Below are positions 1 to 7,027 of a stretch of DNA of 13,857 bases, piece after piece (positions within the stretch are counted from its first letter, which is position 1; each line of letters begins with the position of its first letter). The notes under the pieces are model-generated. The model did no database searches. It saw only the letters and a list, made by a program, of their open reading frames with translations, and had not been told where the DNA came from. The translations under genes were made by a program, and so were the position numbers. The stretch comes from CAMCSH01 sp043748535 (GTDB lineage Bacteria; Verrucomicrobiota; Lentisphaeria; Lentisphaerales; Lentisphaeraceae): assembly GCA_043748535.1 (NCBI GenBank), contig JAYTMY010000244.1, forward strand, positions 1 to 13,857, written 5' to 3'.

Positions 1-381
1 CCTGCTCGCCTACCGCTCTCGCGACGCCCTCGAGAAGATGTTCCGCTGCGACAAATCCTTCCTCGACAATCTGCGGATGCGGGTGCATTCCACCTCCACC
101 ATGCAAGGGCGACTCTTCGTCAACTTCATCTCCCTGATCATCGCCACCCTCTTCGAGAATCGATTGCGCGACTGCGGCCTTCTCGGCAAGATGTCGATGG
201 ACGAGGCCTTGCAACAACAGCGCAAGGTACGCCGCATGGACATCCCTGGGCAGCCATCCGTCGCGCTTGAAATCCCGAAGAAAGCCGCCGCCATCCTCAC
301 TGCCTGCGGCATCGGCGATGCCGCCGCGACGAAGCCCGAGCGTAAGCCGGCCAGGCGACGAAAGTGATTATGTTTTTATTT
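1..381 (+). mobile_element. 3' end of an IS4/IS1634-type insertion sequence (partial)
   Basis: The window opens inside a transposase gene, whose stop codon is at 365-367. The coding sequence of the next gene (minus strand) ends at 382, so the right terminus of the element must lie in or very near 368-390. The left end, the opposite terminal inverted repeat and any target-site duplication are outside the window, so the IS boundary is an inference. The 14 bases between the two stop codons are AT-rich, unlike either flank, as IS ends often are. Confidence 0.6.
2..367 (+). CDS. Transposase C-terminus, DDE type, IS4/IS1634-like (5' partial)
   Basis: This is the C-terminal 121 codons of a DDE transposase, the cut-and-paste enzyme that moves its own IS; the start lies outside the window. 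Reading frame 2 gives LLAYRSRDALEKMFRCDK. It fits the IS4-family Y-(2)-R-(3)-E-(6)-K signature exactly: Tyr, Arg, Glu, then Lys after six residues. The Glu is the last acidic residue of the catalytic DDE triad. Next comes the RVHS/T-x-x-x-M-x-G-R-LF-x-x-F-IxLI stretch typical of IS1634-like C-termini, then a basic tail (RKPARRRK). The first ATG in the visible part (position 38) is internal and not a start. DDE family membership is well supported; the exact IS subgroup is not. Confidence 0.85.
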   Translation: MLAYRSRDALEKMFRCDKSFLDNLRMRVHSTSTMQGRLFVNFISLIIATLFENRLRDCGLLGKMSMDEALQQQRKVRRMDIPGQPSVALEIPKKAAAILTACGIGDAAATKPERKPARRRK

Positions 382-990
382 TCAGAATTTAGGTTTGACG
401 TATTCGAGAAGCTTGGCTGGCATCCCGGCAGCTTCCAGCTGTTCATCGACGAGGCCGGTGGCGAGGGCGCTTTCCGGCATGCCCTTATATTCGGCGTTGG
501 CGGGGGTTTGCACCAGCACCAGGCCGCCGCCGGCCTTGATCGCCCGCAAGCCTTCGCTGCCGTCGCCGCCATTGCCGGAGAGGATCACGGCGATCGCCTT
601 CTCCCGCTGATCTTCGGCCAATGATTGAAAAAAGAAGTCGATCGGCAGGCGCTGGCCGCGAGCCTGACCGGGTTCGCTCAAGCGCAGGCAGCCACGCTCA
701 AGGCGGAGATCCTGCGCCGGCGGCAGGATGTAGATGCAGTTGATCCGCACCGTCATGCCGTCTTCGATGTCGAAGATCTCCAGCTTGGTGCGTCGCCGCA
801 GAATCTCGGCCAGCAGACTCTTGTGATCGGGGGATAAATGCTGGATCAGGACGAAGGCCATTCCCGGCGGCGGCTGGCCCTCAAAGGCGGCAAAAAAAGT
901 TTCGAGAGCGGCGAGGCCGCCGGAGGAAGCTCCGATGCCTATGAGGGGAAATGTGCCGGACGGCGGCGCGATTTGAATGGGCCCGTCCAT
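382..990 (-). CDS. CheB-type methylesterase domain protein, probably a truncated CheB-CheR fusion
   Basis: CheB methylesterase domains hydrolyse glutamyl methyl esters on chemoreceptors. The catalytic triad is visible: Ser in GASSGG, His in LIQHLSPDHKS, and Asp in LSGNGGDGSEG. There is no receiver domain. The wording (GMAF, QHLSPDHKSLL, LPIDFFF-SLAEDQ, EYKGMPESA-ATGLVDE) is that of the first domain of large CheB-CheR-PAS hybrid proteins rather than of stand-alone CheB. The product stops after LLEYVKPKF, where a CheR domain would follow in the hybrids, only 14 bases from the transposase stop. This suggests truncation by the IS. Three in-frame ATGs exist (1092, 1068, 990). I chose 990 because residues before it have no family resemblance. 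No start has a clear ribosome binding site, and the promoter at 1105-1133 would leave only about 5 bases ahead of the ATG at 1092. A naturally short CheB-domain protein is the alternative. Confidence 0.82.
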   Translation of the reverse strand: MDGPIQIAPPSGTFPLIGIGASSGGLAALETFFAAFEGQPPPGMAFVLIQHLSPDHKSLLAEILRRRTKLEIFDIEDGMTVRINCIYILPPAQDLRLERGCLRLSEPGQARGQRLPIDFFFQSLAEDQREKAIAVILSGNGGDGSEGLRAIKAGGGLVLVQTPANAEYKGMPESALATGLVDEQLEAAGMPAKLLEYVKPKF

Positions 991-1104
991 CTGAGGACCA
1001 GAATAGAGAGGGTGATTCGGAGCTATGAATGGACATCGAAGTCTCCCGGTATGCCGATGAATTAGCATGGTGCCGAGGAGCGGAGTTGCCATCTGCTGAG
1101 ATTC

Positions 1105-1133
1105 AGTATACAGACTTCAGGCTCGACTTACAA
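1105..1133 (-). promoter_or_regulatory. Predicted sigma70-type promoter of the cheB-like gene
   Basis: On the minus strand there is TTGTAA (1128-1133), a 17-base spacer, and TATACT (1105-1110). The expected transcript start is near 1098. It lies in the short gap between rlmN (stop at 1139-1141) and the cheB-like gene, in the direction of the latter. It was identified by match to consensus and is not proven. Confidence 0.5.
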
Positions 1134-1138
1134 GTGAC

Positions 1139-2194
1139 TTAGCTGCTCTTGTTGGCCAGCTGGCCGCAGGCGGCGGCGATGTCCTGGCCGAAGGAGTAGC
1201 GGCGGGTGACCTTGAAGCCTTTCTCCTGCAGGATTTCCTGGAAACGCAGCATGCGCGAATGAAGGGTCGGCTGGAAGACGTCGCGGGAGTCCGAGGCGTT
1301 GTAGGGAATCAGGTTGATATGGGTGTCCAGCCCCTGGAGGAATTCGACCAAGCGGAGGGCGTGTTCCTCGCTGTCGTTGCGGTCGCGGAAAAGGGTGAAT
1401 TGGATGAGCAGATCGGACTGCCTGATTTCCTGGATGCGGACCATTGCAGCCCGCAGCTCGGCGAGATTGTGGCGCTGGGTGATCGGCATGATCGGGGTGC
1501 GGGTTTCGTCATCGGCGGCATGCAGCGACAGAGCGAGGCGAACTTGCGGGAACCGTGCGGCGAAGGCGATCATTTCTTTCGGCAAACCGAGGGAGGAGAC
1601 GGTGACTCGCGACGGCGACAGGGCAAAAGCCACCGGATTGACCAGCAGGGCGACGGCTTCTTCGACGGCTTCCTGATTGCGCAGGGGTTCGCCCATGCCC
1701 ATAAAAACGACATTGCGGGGGCGCCGTCCTTCACTGGCGAGGATGCGGCCGGCGGTGACCACTTGGGCGAGAATCTCGGCGGTGCTGAGGTTGCGTTTGA
1801 AGCCGAGGCGGCCGGTGGAGCAGAAGGAGCATTTCTCGGTGCAGCCGACTTGCGACGAGATGCACAAGGTGGTGCGGCCGGTGCCGGCGCGCATGATCAC
1901 GGTCTCGATCTTCAGTCCATCGCGAGTGCCGAGGAGCAGTTTCGACGAGTTGTCTAGGCGGGAATCCTGGCGTTCGAGGATTTCCAAGGTCGGGATCGGG
2001 AAGTGCTCCTTGCAGGCGGCTTTGGTCGCCTCGGTGACTTCCATCTGAGCGTAATCCAAATGCAATTGGAAGACGCCGTTGCGGACGGCGCGCATGTCGC
2101 CGAGAGGCAGCTTGCGGCGCTGGAAAAACCGCTCCAATTCGTCCCGGATTTGCAGGGGCGGAAAAATATCGCTCGGCGGTGTGGCGTCGGTCAT
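1139..2194 (-). CDS. rlmN: Dual-specificity RNA methyltransferase RlmN (radical SAM)
   Basis: RlmN methylates C2 of A2503 in 23S rRNA and A37 in some tRNAs, using S-adenosylmethionine, a 4Fe-4S cluster and a transient methyl-cysteine. The radical SAM triad is CTEKCSFC (Cys118, Cys122, Cys125 of a 351-residue product). The two methyl-transfer cysteines are also present: Cys111 in CISSQVGC and Cys343 in AACGQLANK near the C-terminus. Other family landmarks are FMGMGEPL, SLHAADD, and INLIPYN. Length is close to the usual 350-390 residues. The frame is open back to a TTG at 2287, but I chose the ATG at 2194 (MTDATPPSD) because the extra 31 residues have no family resemblance. No convincing ribosome binding site precedes it. 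The RlmN-like AACGQL C-terminus argues against Cfr, the A2503 C8 methylase. The gene is divergent from surE. Confidence 0.95.
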   Translation of the reverse strand: MTDATPPSDIFPPLQIRDELERFFQRRKLPLGDMRAVRNGVFQLHLDYAQMEVTEATKAACKEHFPIPTLEILERQDSRLDNSSKLLLGTRDGLKIETVIMRAGTGRTTLCISSQVGCTEKCSFCSTGRLGFKRNLSTAEILAQVVTAGRILASEGRRPRNVVFMGMGEPLRNQEAVEEAVALLVNPVAFALSPSRVTVSSLGLPKEMIAFAARFPQVRLALSLHAADDETRTPIMPITQRHNLAELRAAMVRIQEIRQSDLLIQFTLFRDRNDSEEHALRLVEFLQGLDTHINLIPYNASDSRDVFQPTLHSRMLRFQEILQEKGFKVTRRYSFGQDIAAACGQLANKSS

Positions 2195-2272
2195 GGGGAA
2201 AGGGTGCCTAATTTTGATTGCCCGGACACTAGCCGGAAATCCCTGATTGTCACCGCAGCGGCATGGAACCGG

Positions 2273-2578
2273 GTTGAAAGGTTGCAAGGTTGCAACGCGA
2301 GCGCATGAAGAGCAGGGATAAGTGACGCGACACGAAGCGGCTCATTGTCGTCGTTAGTTGTCGCGCTTGCCGCTAATCCTTTCAACTTTTCAACCTGAAA
2401 AACGCTATCGAACCTGTTTGAGCTCAACTGCTGCTCGACCTTGAAGCGGGTCGGCGATTTTAGCCCAGGGTTGAGCCGCAGCGGCGACACCCTGGGTTAG
2501 AAGGAGTTGTGATTTCTGACCCGGAAGGGGTCGCGGAAGGTCCGGGGCTGCTGCGGTTTTCAGGTTCAACCTTTCAAC
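2273..2578. repeat. GTTGAAAG-type inverted repeat motifs in the rlmN-surE gap
   Basis: GTTGAAAGGTTG at 2273-2284 has a perfect 12-base inverted counterpart, CAACCTTTCAAC, at 2567-2578. A related CCTTTCAACTTTTCAACC lies at about 2378-2395, and GGTTGCAAGGTTGCAA follows the first copy. Two direct copies of CTGCGGTTTTCAGG-like sequence occur at 2551-2564 and 2578-2591. The motifs bracket palindromic repeat copy 1. Their role is unknown; they could be remnants of slipped or transposed repeats. Confidence 0.5.
2436..2556 (+). repeat. Dispersed palindromic (REP-like) repeat, copy 1
   Basis: This unit of about 120 bases contains three hairpin-forming parts. The first is CGACC with GGTCG around a short loop (2436-2453). 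The second is a 33-base central palindrome at 2464-2496 with outer arms CCCAGGGT and ACCCTGGG and inner arms CCGC and GCGG. The third is GACCC with GGGTC at 2518-2532. The invariant core GGCGATTTTAGCCCAGGG recurs in copies 2 and 3. It sits upstream of surE, in the non-coding gap 2195-2621, in which I see no gene. Confidence 0.8.
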
Positions 2579-2621
2579 TGCGGTTTTCAGGATTAAGCTT
2601 GCCACTTTCCCGGAGACCGCC

Positions 2622-3404
2622 ATGCACATCCTGCTCAGCAACGACGATTCCCTTGCTTCGCCCCTTCTCGCCATTGTCGCCGCCGTCTTCGGCGAGCGTC
2701 ACCAGCTCAGCATCGTCGCCCCTCTTGAGGAGCAGAGCTGGACCGGCAAGGCGATGACTCGCTGGCAAGGGCTGAAGTTGGCGGAAACCGAGCTTGCTGG
2801 CCACCCGGCTTTCACCCTCGCTGGCCGCCCGGCGGATTGCGTCAACTGGGGCATTCATCACTCGCCTTTGGGGCGCCCCGACCTGGTGATCAGCGGCATC
2901 AATGTCGGTCACAATTGCGGTCTCGGCTTCCTGCTCAGTTCCGGCACCATCGGTGCCGCTCTCGAGGCTAACATTCAAGGCCTTCCGGCCCTCGCCATCT
3001 CGCGGCTGATGTTGCCGGCTGATTATCAGGAATGGGCTCAGCACCGCCGCTTCAGCGACGCGACTCTGGCTCGTATCCTCCCTTCTTGCCGGGCCGTTCT
3101 TGAGCGCCTCGACGAAAGGCTTTTGAGCCGTCCCGGCTTCCTTCAGGACCCGGTGACTTGGTGTATCGATCTTCCTGATCAGCTGGCTCCAGATTGGGAG
3201 TTGAAGGCGGCTCGACGGGGACAGAGTTGGTATGGCTCGCTGTTTGAGCGACGCGACGACGGCCTCTGGCATCACCATCTGACGAGCTATGATCAGGAAA
3301 ATTCCTCTGATGCAGACGGGAAATTGGTCCGCCAAGGACATGTCGCGGTGAGTCGGGTCGATCTTCGACAGCTAGGACAAGTTGCCCCGGACCTGCAATT
3401 CTAA
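2622..3404 (+). CDS. surE: 5'/3'-nucleotidase SurE
   Basis: SurE is a metal-dependent survival-protein phosphatase that dephosphorylates nucleoside monophosphates (and often short polyphosphate). The N-terminus MHILLSNDDS is diagnostic. Asp8 and Asp9, Ser39 (APLEEQSWTGKAMT) and Asn94 (SGINVGHN) match the four metal ligands of the family by position and context. GRPADCVNWG (family GTPADCV) and SSGTIGAALEA (family SGTVGAAMEG) are also present. Length is 260 residues, normal for the family. GGAGA at 2612-2616, five bases before the ATG, supports the start. The upstream gap carries palindromic repeat copy 1. It is usually found near pcm, nlpD or rpoS in proteobacteria; that context is absent here. 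Confidence 0.94.
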   Translation: MHILLSNDDSLASPLLAIVAAVFGERHQLSIVAPLEEQSWTGKAMTRWQGLKLAETELAGHPAFTLAGRPADCVNWGIHHSPLGRPDLVISGINVGHNCGLGFLLSSGTIGAALEANIQGLPALAISRLMLPADYQEWAQHRRFSDATLARILPSCRAVLERLDERLLSRPGFLQDPVTWCIDLPDQLAPDWELKAARRGQSWYGSLFERRDDGLWHHHLTSYDQENSSDADGKLVRQGHVAVSRVDLRQLGQVAPDLQF

Positions 3405-3640
3405 GCAAAGGACTGCTGGGCTTTTGAGATGCGGAAGATAAGGGAAATATTTTCCTAGAAATGACATCTTTCACGCCCTATCTAGCTTCTTTTTTTCTTC
3501 ATTATTTTTTTTTAATGCATTGTATTTAAAGTGTTTGCAAATTATTAAGATTATTAAATCATTTCTGTACGTTTTAAATTCAACAAGCTGAAAATAAACT
3601 TCAAAAGAGCGTAAAAATGATCTTGCGCCCTCCTTATGTT
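3405..3640. other. AT-rich non-coding stretch before the tetR-family gene
   Basis: Nothing coding is visible. From about 3480 to 3620 the sequence is strikingly AT-rich compared with the GC-rich genes on either side, with runs of T and repeated ATTATT-like motifs. A small perfect palindrome, GGAAATATTTTCC (3443-3455), lies just after surE, but it has no following T tract and is not a convincing terminator. The AT-rich block could act as an upstream promoter element or mark an insertion boundary. Confidence 0.5.
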
Positions 3641-3652
3641 TCGGTTTATAAT
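3623..3652 (+). promoter_or_regulatory. Predicted sigma70-type promoter of the tetR-family gene
   Basis: TTGCGC (3623-3628) is separated by 18 bases from a perfect TATAAT (3647-3652). The AT-rich region lies immediately upstream. The expected transcript start is around 3659, about 39 bases before the start codon. Confidence 0.55.
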
Positions 3653-3667
3653 TCAGTGTGGGACTGA
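3653..3667. promoter_or_regulatory. Candidate operator (inverted repeat) at the tetR-family promoter
   Basis: TCAGT-GTGGG-ACTGA is a perfect 5-base inverted repeat with a 5-base spacer, directly after the -10 box and covering the expected transcript start. TetR-family proteins commonly bind such palindromes to repress their own gene. The arms are short, so chance is possible. Confidence 0.3.
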
Positions 3668-3697
3668 TAAGCCCTCAAACAACCCAGGAGGATGATT

Positions 3698-4285
3698 ATG
3701 GGACGTCGTAAAATGACTCCGGAACAGCGCATGAGTTCCCCGTTACGGGAGAAGCTCCTTTCTGCCTCTGCCGATCTTTTTGGCCAAGAAGGTATCTCGC
3801 CGGTCGGTGTTGACCGCATCGCGGCGAAAGCCAAGGTCGCGAAGATGTCGCTCTACCACTACTTCAAGTCGAAAGACCAATTGGTCACCGCCTATCTCCG
3901 GCGTCTGGCTGATCAGCAATCGGCGGCTTTGGATGCAGAGGTCAAGGGCAAAGATGCCCGTGACTCGATTCTCGGGCTCTTCGATGTCGCCTTGAAGGAA
4001 TTCAAGCGCCCGGGTTTCCGTGGCTGTGCCTTGAGCTCCGCCTCAACCGAGCTCGGTCCTTCCGCGGCGGATCAACAAGCGGTGATTCTCGAAGCGAAAG
4101 AGGTCATCCGTTCGCGCATCGAAGGTTGGGCTCGTGAAGCTGGCATTCCCGATGCCCGCGACATTGCCTATCAGATCATTCTCCTCCGCGAAGGCGCGAT
4201 GATTCTGGCCTGGATGGAAAGCTTCCACGAACCGATCGTCCGCGCTCGCCGTCAGGCGGCCAAGATCATCGGCGCCACCCCCTGA
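3698..4285 (+). CDS. TetR/AcrR-family transcriptional regulator
   Basis: This is a DNA-binding repressor of the TetR family. The N-terminal helix-turn-helix is clear (about residues 15-62): LLSASADLFGQEGI, then VDRIAAKAKVAKMSLYHYF, then KSKDQLVTAYL. The C-terminal ligand and dimer part (about 70-195) includes RGCALSSASTEL, as in many TetR regulators; the ligand cannot be read from sequence. The 195-residue length is typical. The strong site AGGAGG (3686-3691) is directly against the ATG at 3692 but six bases from the ATG at 3698, so I start at 3698 (MGRRKMTPEQ). It is a single-gene unit with its own promoter and terminator. No efflux pump or enzyme is adjacent in the same direction, so the target is unknown. 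Confidence 0.92.
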   Translation: MGRRKMTPEQRMSSPLREKLLSASADLFGQEGISPVGVDRIAAKAKVAKMSLYHYFKSKDQLVTAYLRRLADQQSAALDAEVKGKDARDSILGLFDVALKEFKRPGFRGCALSSASTELGPSAADQQAVILEAKEVIRSRIEGWAREAGIPDARDIAYQIILLREGAMILAWMESFHEPIVRARRQAAKIIGATP

Positions 4286-4305
4286 AGCTTTGCGACTGAC
4301 GCAAA

Positions 4306-4335
4306 AACGGAACCCAAACGGGTTCCGTTTTTTTT
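4306..4335 (+). terminator. Rho-independent terminator after the tetR-family gene
   Basis: The stem AACGGAACCC (4306-4315) pairs perfectly with GGGTTCCGTT (4320-4329) around an AAAC loop, and a run of eight T (4328-4335) overlaps the stem end. It lies 20 bases after the stop codon. Confidence 0.92.
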
Positions 4336-4523
4336 CTGCTTGTAGGGCTCGAAGGGACGAAGAATTGAAGCCGAACTCGATGGCCATAAATGGCACAAAG
4401 AGCACAAAAACATGAAGCTTGAGTGGTTTCGAGTTCTGTTGATGACTCATTCTGCGTCCTTCTGCGCTTCGCTGGACCTTGATCCTAAATTCTGCAATGG
4501 AACGAGTTTTGTGTTCACTTGCT
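4336..4523. other. Non-coding stretch between terminator and repeat copy 2
   Basis: I see no gene here. The short frames lack any family resemblance. A small perfect palindrome, GCCATAAATGGC (4383-4394), precedes CACAAAGAGCACAAA, and TTCTGCGTCCTTCTGCGCTTC follows at about 4449-4469. These look like degenerate dispersed repeat material rather than a coding remnant. Confidence 0.4.
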
Positions 4524-4644
4524 CGACCCCGAAGCGGGTTGGCGATTTTAGCCCAGGGTTGAGCCGCATCGGCGACACCCTGGGTGAAAAGCTGTTGTGA
4601 TTTCCGACCCTGAAGGGGTCACAGGATCCCTGAGCTGATTGCGG
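4524..4644 (+). repeat. Dispersed palindromic (REP-like) repeat, copy 2
   Basis: Same architecture and orientation as copy 1: CGACCCCGAAGCGGGTTGG, the core GGCGATTTTAGCCCAGGG, a 33-base central palindrome at 4552-4584, and GACCC with GGGTC at 4606-4620. It differs from copy 1 at scattered positions, including CATCGG for CAGCGG in the palindrome centre, so it is an independent diverged copy. Confidence 0.8.
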
Positions 4645-4721
4645 AATCTAGGTTGATTCGTAGTGATGCAAGTCGGTTTTTTTGAGCGTGAGGGATGTAG
4701 AGGGCTTCACCCTCTGAACCG

Positions 4722-4838
4722 CCGCAGCAGCCGGAGCTCCGCGACCCTTTTGGGGTCGATCTTTATAATTTTCTCTGACCCAGGGTGTCGCCAATGCGGC
4801 TCAACCCTGGGCTAAAATCCACGACTCCTTTGGCGTCA
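4722..4838 (-). repeat. Dispersed palindromic (REP-like) repeat, copy 3, inverted
   Basis: This is the reverse complement of copies 1 and 2. On the plus strand the order is CCGCAGCAGCCGG, GACCC with GGGTC (4743-4757), the 33-base palindrome (4779-4811), and the core as GCTAAAATC (4811-4819). The spacer between the palindrome and the GACCC hairpin is AT-rich here and differs from the other copies. The repeat lies just past the 3' end of the VWA gene (stop at 4880-4882). With copy 2 it forms a long inverted pair about 77 bases apart. Confidence 0.78.
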
Positions 4839-4879
4839 GAAAAGCTTGAACTCAAACCAGTTTGACAGCGGTTTTCAGG

Positions 4880-7027
4880 TCACGGCAAGCCGCCCTTCCG
4901 GCGGATGTACCACTCGGTGCCGAGCAGGCTGAGGCCAAGGAGATAGAAGAACCAGTTGTCCCACAGCGATTGCAGACGCTTGATGCTGCGGGTGCTGCGC
5001 TGCGCCGGGGCTTGCAGATAGCGGTCGAGCAAGGCGCTGAAATCGCCGGGGGCGATGACGGCGCCGCCGCTGCTGCGGGCCAGGGCCTCGGCCGCTTCGG
5101 AGTCGGCCAGGGGCTGGTCGAGCTCGGCGCGCGGGCGACGAACCTGCAGACGTTGTTCGTTGGAGTGCACCAGCTTGCCCTCGACCATGGTCTCGGCGAC
5201 CAAGCTCCAGGTGCCTTCCTGCGGGCTGAAAGAGCCCTTTGCGCTATCACCATCGGGACTGAGGCTGAGGCTGCCGCTGGACGGCGGTGTGTCGAGACGG
5301 CGCCACAGCACTTTGGCATCTTTTGGGGCTTGACTCCCGGCGTTGCTTTCCAGAGAAGCCCGGAGCGACACTTTTTCTCCCAGTTCGATGCGGCCGCGGT
5401 CGATCTCCAGCGACAGCTGCCCTTCGAGCAGATCTTCGCGGAAGGCGAGATGGCAGACGCTGCGGCGCCACAAGGGATCGTGAATGCTGCTGCGCGACAC
5501 CGCATCCATAGCCAAGGGCCAGGTCAGGGGACCCGCGAGGATGACCAGGCGTCCTTTGCCGAGGTTGTCGGCAATGAGGGCGCTGTGGCCATCGACATCG
5601 AGGAGGCTTTTAGCGCCAGCGGCGAGCTTGAGTGGGATGATACGGCGGCTTTGATTTTGACGGGATTTCCAGCTCTGCGGATCGGCGGTGGCGAGGCGGA
5701 CGAGGGGGCCGCTGATGAAGTGGCTGGCACCTTGAGAAGCGGGGCTCATCGGCGAGCTGACCTCGATGGCGGGGCCCTCGACACTGGCGGGGGCACCGGG
5801 AATTTGCGACAGCAAGGGGGCGCTGCGCGGGCCGAGGACCAGCATCAGCCCGGCGCGCCGCGTCTGCGGCAGCTTCAGCAAGGCAGCGAGAATCGGCGCC
5901 GAGATCAGGGCGGGATCGGGGTCGACGAGAATGGCGGCGTCGAGCGGACTCGAGACGAGGGCGAGGACTTCTTTTTGGCCTTCGGCACTGCGGCAGGCAT
6001 AGGGGGAGGGGACGATGCATTCGAAGGCGTCGCAGGCTTCCAGAGCGCGGCGGATGAATTTGAATTCCGGCGAGGGGGAAGTGGCGAGGAGAAGCACTTT
6101 CAGGCCGCCGCCGCGGACCCGGAAAAAGGTGTCGGCTTGGTTGTTTGCGCTGCTCAATTCCTGCGCGCCGGGATTGATCACGGCGCTCAGTGAGTGGAAG
6201 CCCGGGCTGAGATCCTTGCCCGGCACTTCGAGGCGCAGCAAGCCGCTGTCAATGGCGCGTTTGGTGACGAGCTCACGAGTCGCGACTTCGCGCCCATCGC
6301 ACAGGATGCGCAGAGTGACTGGGCGATCCTTCATGCCGCGCAGGCTGTAGCTGACGCTGAGGGGGACGGGGTCGTCCTTTTGCACCACGGCGGGAGCTTC
6401 GATCTCGATCACCGCGGCATCTTCGAGGCCATCGCCGTAGTCGCTGCGGCCGAGGAGTACGGTGTGAACCGGGAGTTTGCGTCCAGCGCAAGCGGCGGCA
6501 GCGCGGGACAAGGTGGCACCGGTGTTGGAGGCGGCATCGCCGAGGTGGATGATCCCGGCGTTGCGACGCAGGCTAGGCGAGGCGGCGGCCTCGAGCAGGG
6601 CGTTGCCGAGGGCGGTGGCGCCATCGGCCACCGGGCTGCCGGCAGCAACGGGGGTGGCGGCGAAATCCAGCTCGATCAATTCGTAGCGGTCGCGCAGGGC
6701 GGTGAGGCGTTCGGCGTTGTCCTTGAGCAGTCGGGCGGCGACGGCATCGCGGCTGCGGCTCTCGGGCATGTCGCGCAGCTGCATGGAAGCGGAGCGGTCG
6801 CGCAGGAGGTAGAGCAAGTCTTTTTCGGTCAATTGCTCGGAGCGGTCGAGAGAGGGGCGGAGCAGGAGGAGTGCGGCGACACAGATCCAGCCGAGTCGGA
6901 AGGGCAGGGCTTTGCGGGCCGCAGTGGGCTTCGGCGAGCGCCAGGTGGAGACCAGGCACTGGACGATGCAGAGCAGCGCCAGGGCGACAATCAGCGGCCA
7001 GGGGAGGAGGGGGTCAAACACGGGCAT
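4880..7027 (-). CDS. VWA and glutamine-amidotransferase-like domain membrane protein
   Basis: This 715-residue membrane protein is the second gene of the BatA-type pair. Two N-terminal membrane segments (about residues 8-27 and 45-57) precede a von Willebrand A domain. The domain has an intact metal site: DRSAS (Asp77, Ser79, Ser81), a Thr in ADGATALGNAL, and Asp in LGDAASNTG. A class-I glutamine-amidotransferase-like fold follows (from GGGLKVLLLATSPSPEFKFI to about residue 550), then an Ig-like beta stretch, a final membrane helix (NWFFYLLGLSLLGTEWYI) and a basic tail. The frame is open to a TTG at 7063, but the ATG at 7027 (MPVFDPLLPWPL) has GGAG eight bases upstream and overlaps the previous gene by 14 bases, which suits coupled translation. 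The family is common in PVC bacteria; its biochemical role is not established. Confidence 0.85.
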   Translation of the reverse strand: MPVFDPLLPWPLIVALALLCIVQCLVSTWRSPKPTAARKALPFRLGWICVAALLLLRPSLDRSEQLTEKDLLYLLRDRSASMQLRDMPESRSRDAVAARLLKDNAERLTALRDRYELIELDFAATPVAAGSPVADGATALGNALLEAAASPSLRRNAGIIHLGDAASNTGATLSRAAAACAGRKLPVHTVLLGRSDYGDGLEDAAVIEIEAPAVVQKDDPVPLSVSYSLRGMKDRPVTLRILCDGREVATRELVTKRAIDSGLLRLEVPGKDLSPGFHSLSAVINPGAQELSSANNQADTFFRVRGGGLKVLLLATSPSPEFKFIRRALEACDAFECIVPSPYACRSAEGQKEVLALVSSPLDAAILVDPDPALISAPILAALLKLPQTRRAGLMLVLGPRSAPLLSQIPGAPASVEGPAIEVSSPMSPASQGASHFISGPLVRLATADPQSWKSRQNQSRRIIPLKLAAGAKSLLDVDGHSALIADNLGKGRLVILAGPLTWPLAMDAVSRSSIHDPLWRRSVCHLAFREDLLEGQLSLEIDRGRIELGEKVSLRASLESNAGSQAPKDAKVLWRRLDTPPSSGSLSLSPDGDSAKGSFSPQEGTWSLVAETMVEGKLVHSNEQRLQVRRPRAELDQPLADSEAAEALARSSGGAVIAPGDFSALLDRYLQAPAQRSTRSIKRLQSLWDNWFFYLLGLSLLGTEWYIRRKGGLP

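Noticed and set aside
1259..1957. 232-codon plus-strand frame antisense to rlmN
   Set aside because: Low-complexity shadow of rlmN, whose radical SAM and methyl-transfer cysteines establish the coding strand.
2195..2287. N-terminal extension of rlmN from a TTG at 2287
   Set aside because: The extra residues have no RlmN similarity and overlap the GTTGAAAG repeat region; the ATG at 2194 gives a normal-length protein.
2574..3341. 255-codon minus-strand frame antisense to surE
   Set aside because: No family resemblance; surE has all its metal ligands and a ribosome binding site on the other strand.
4412..4600. 62-codon plus-strand frame between the tetR terminator and repeat copy 2
   Set aside because: It has no ribosome binding site or family resemblance and runs into the palindromic repeat.
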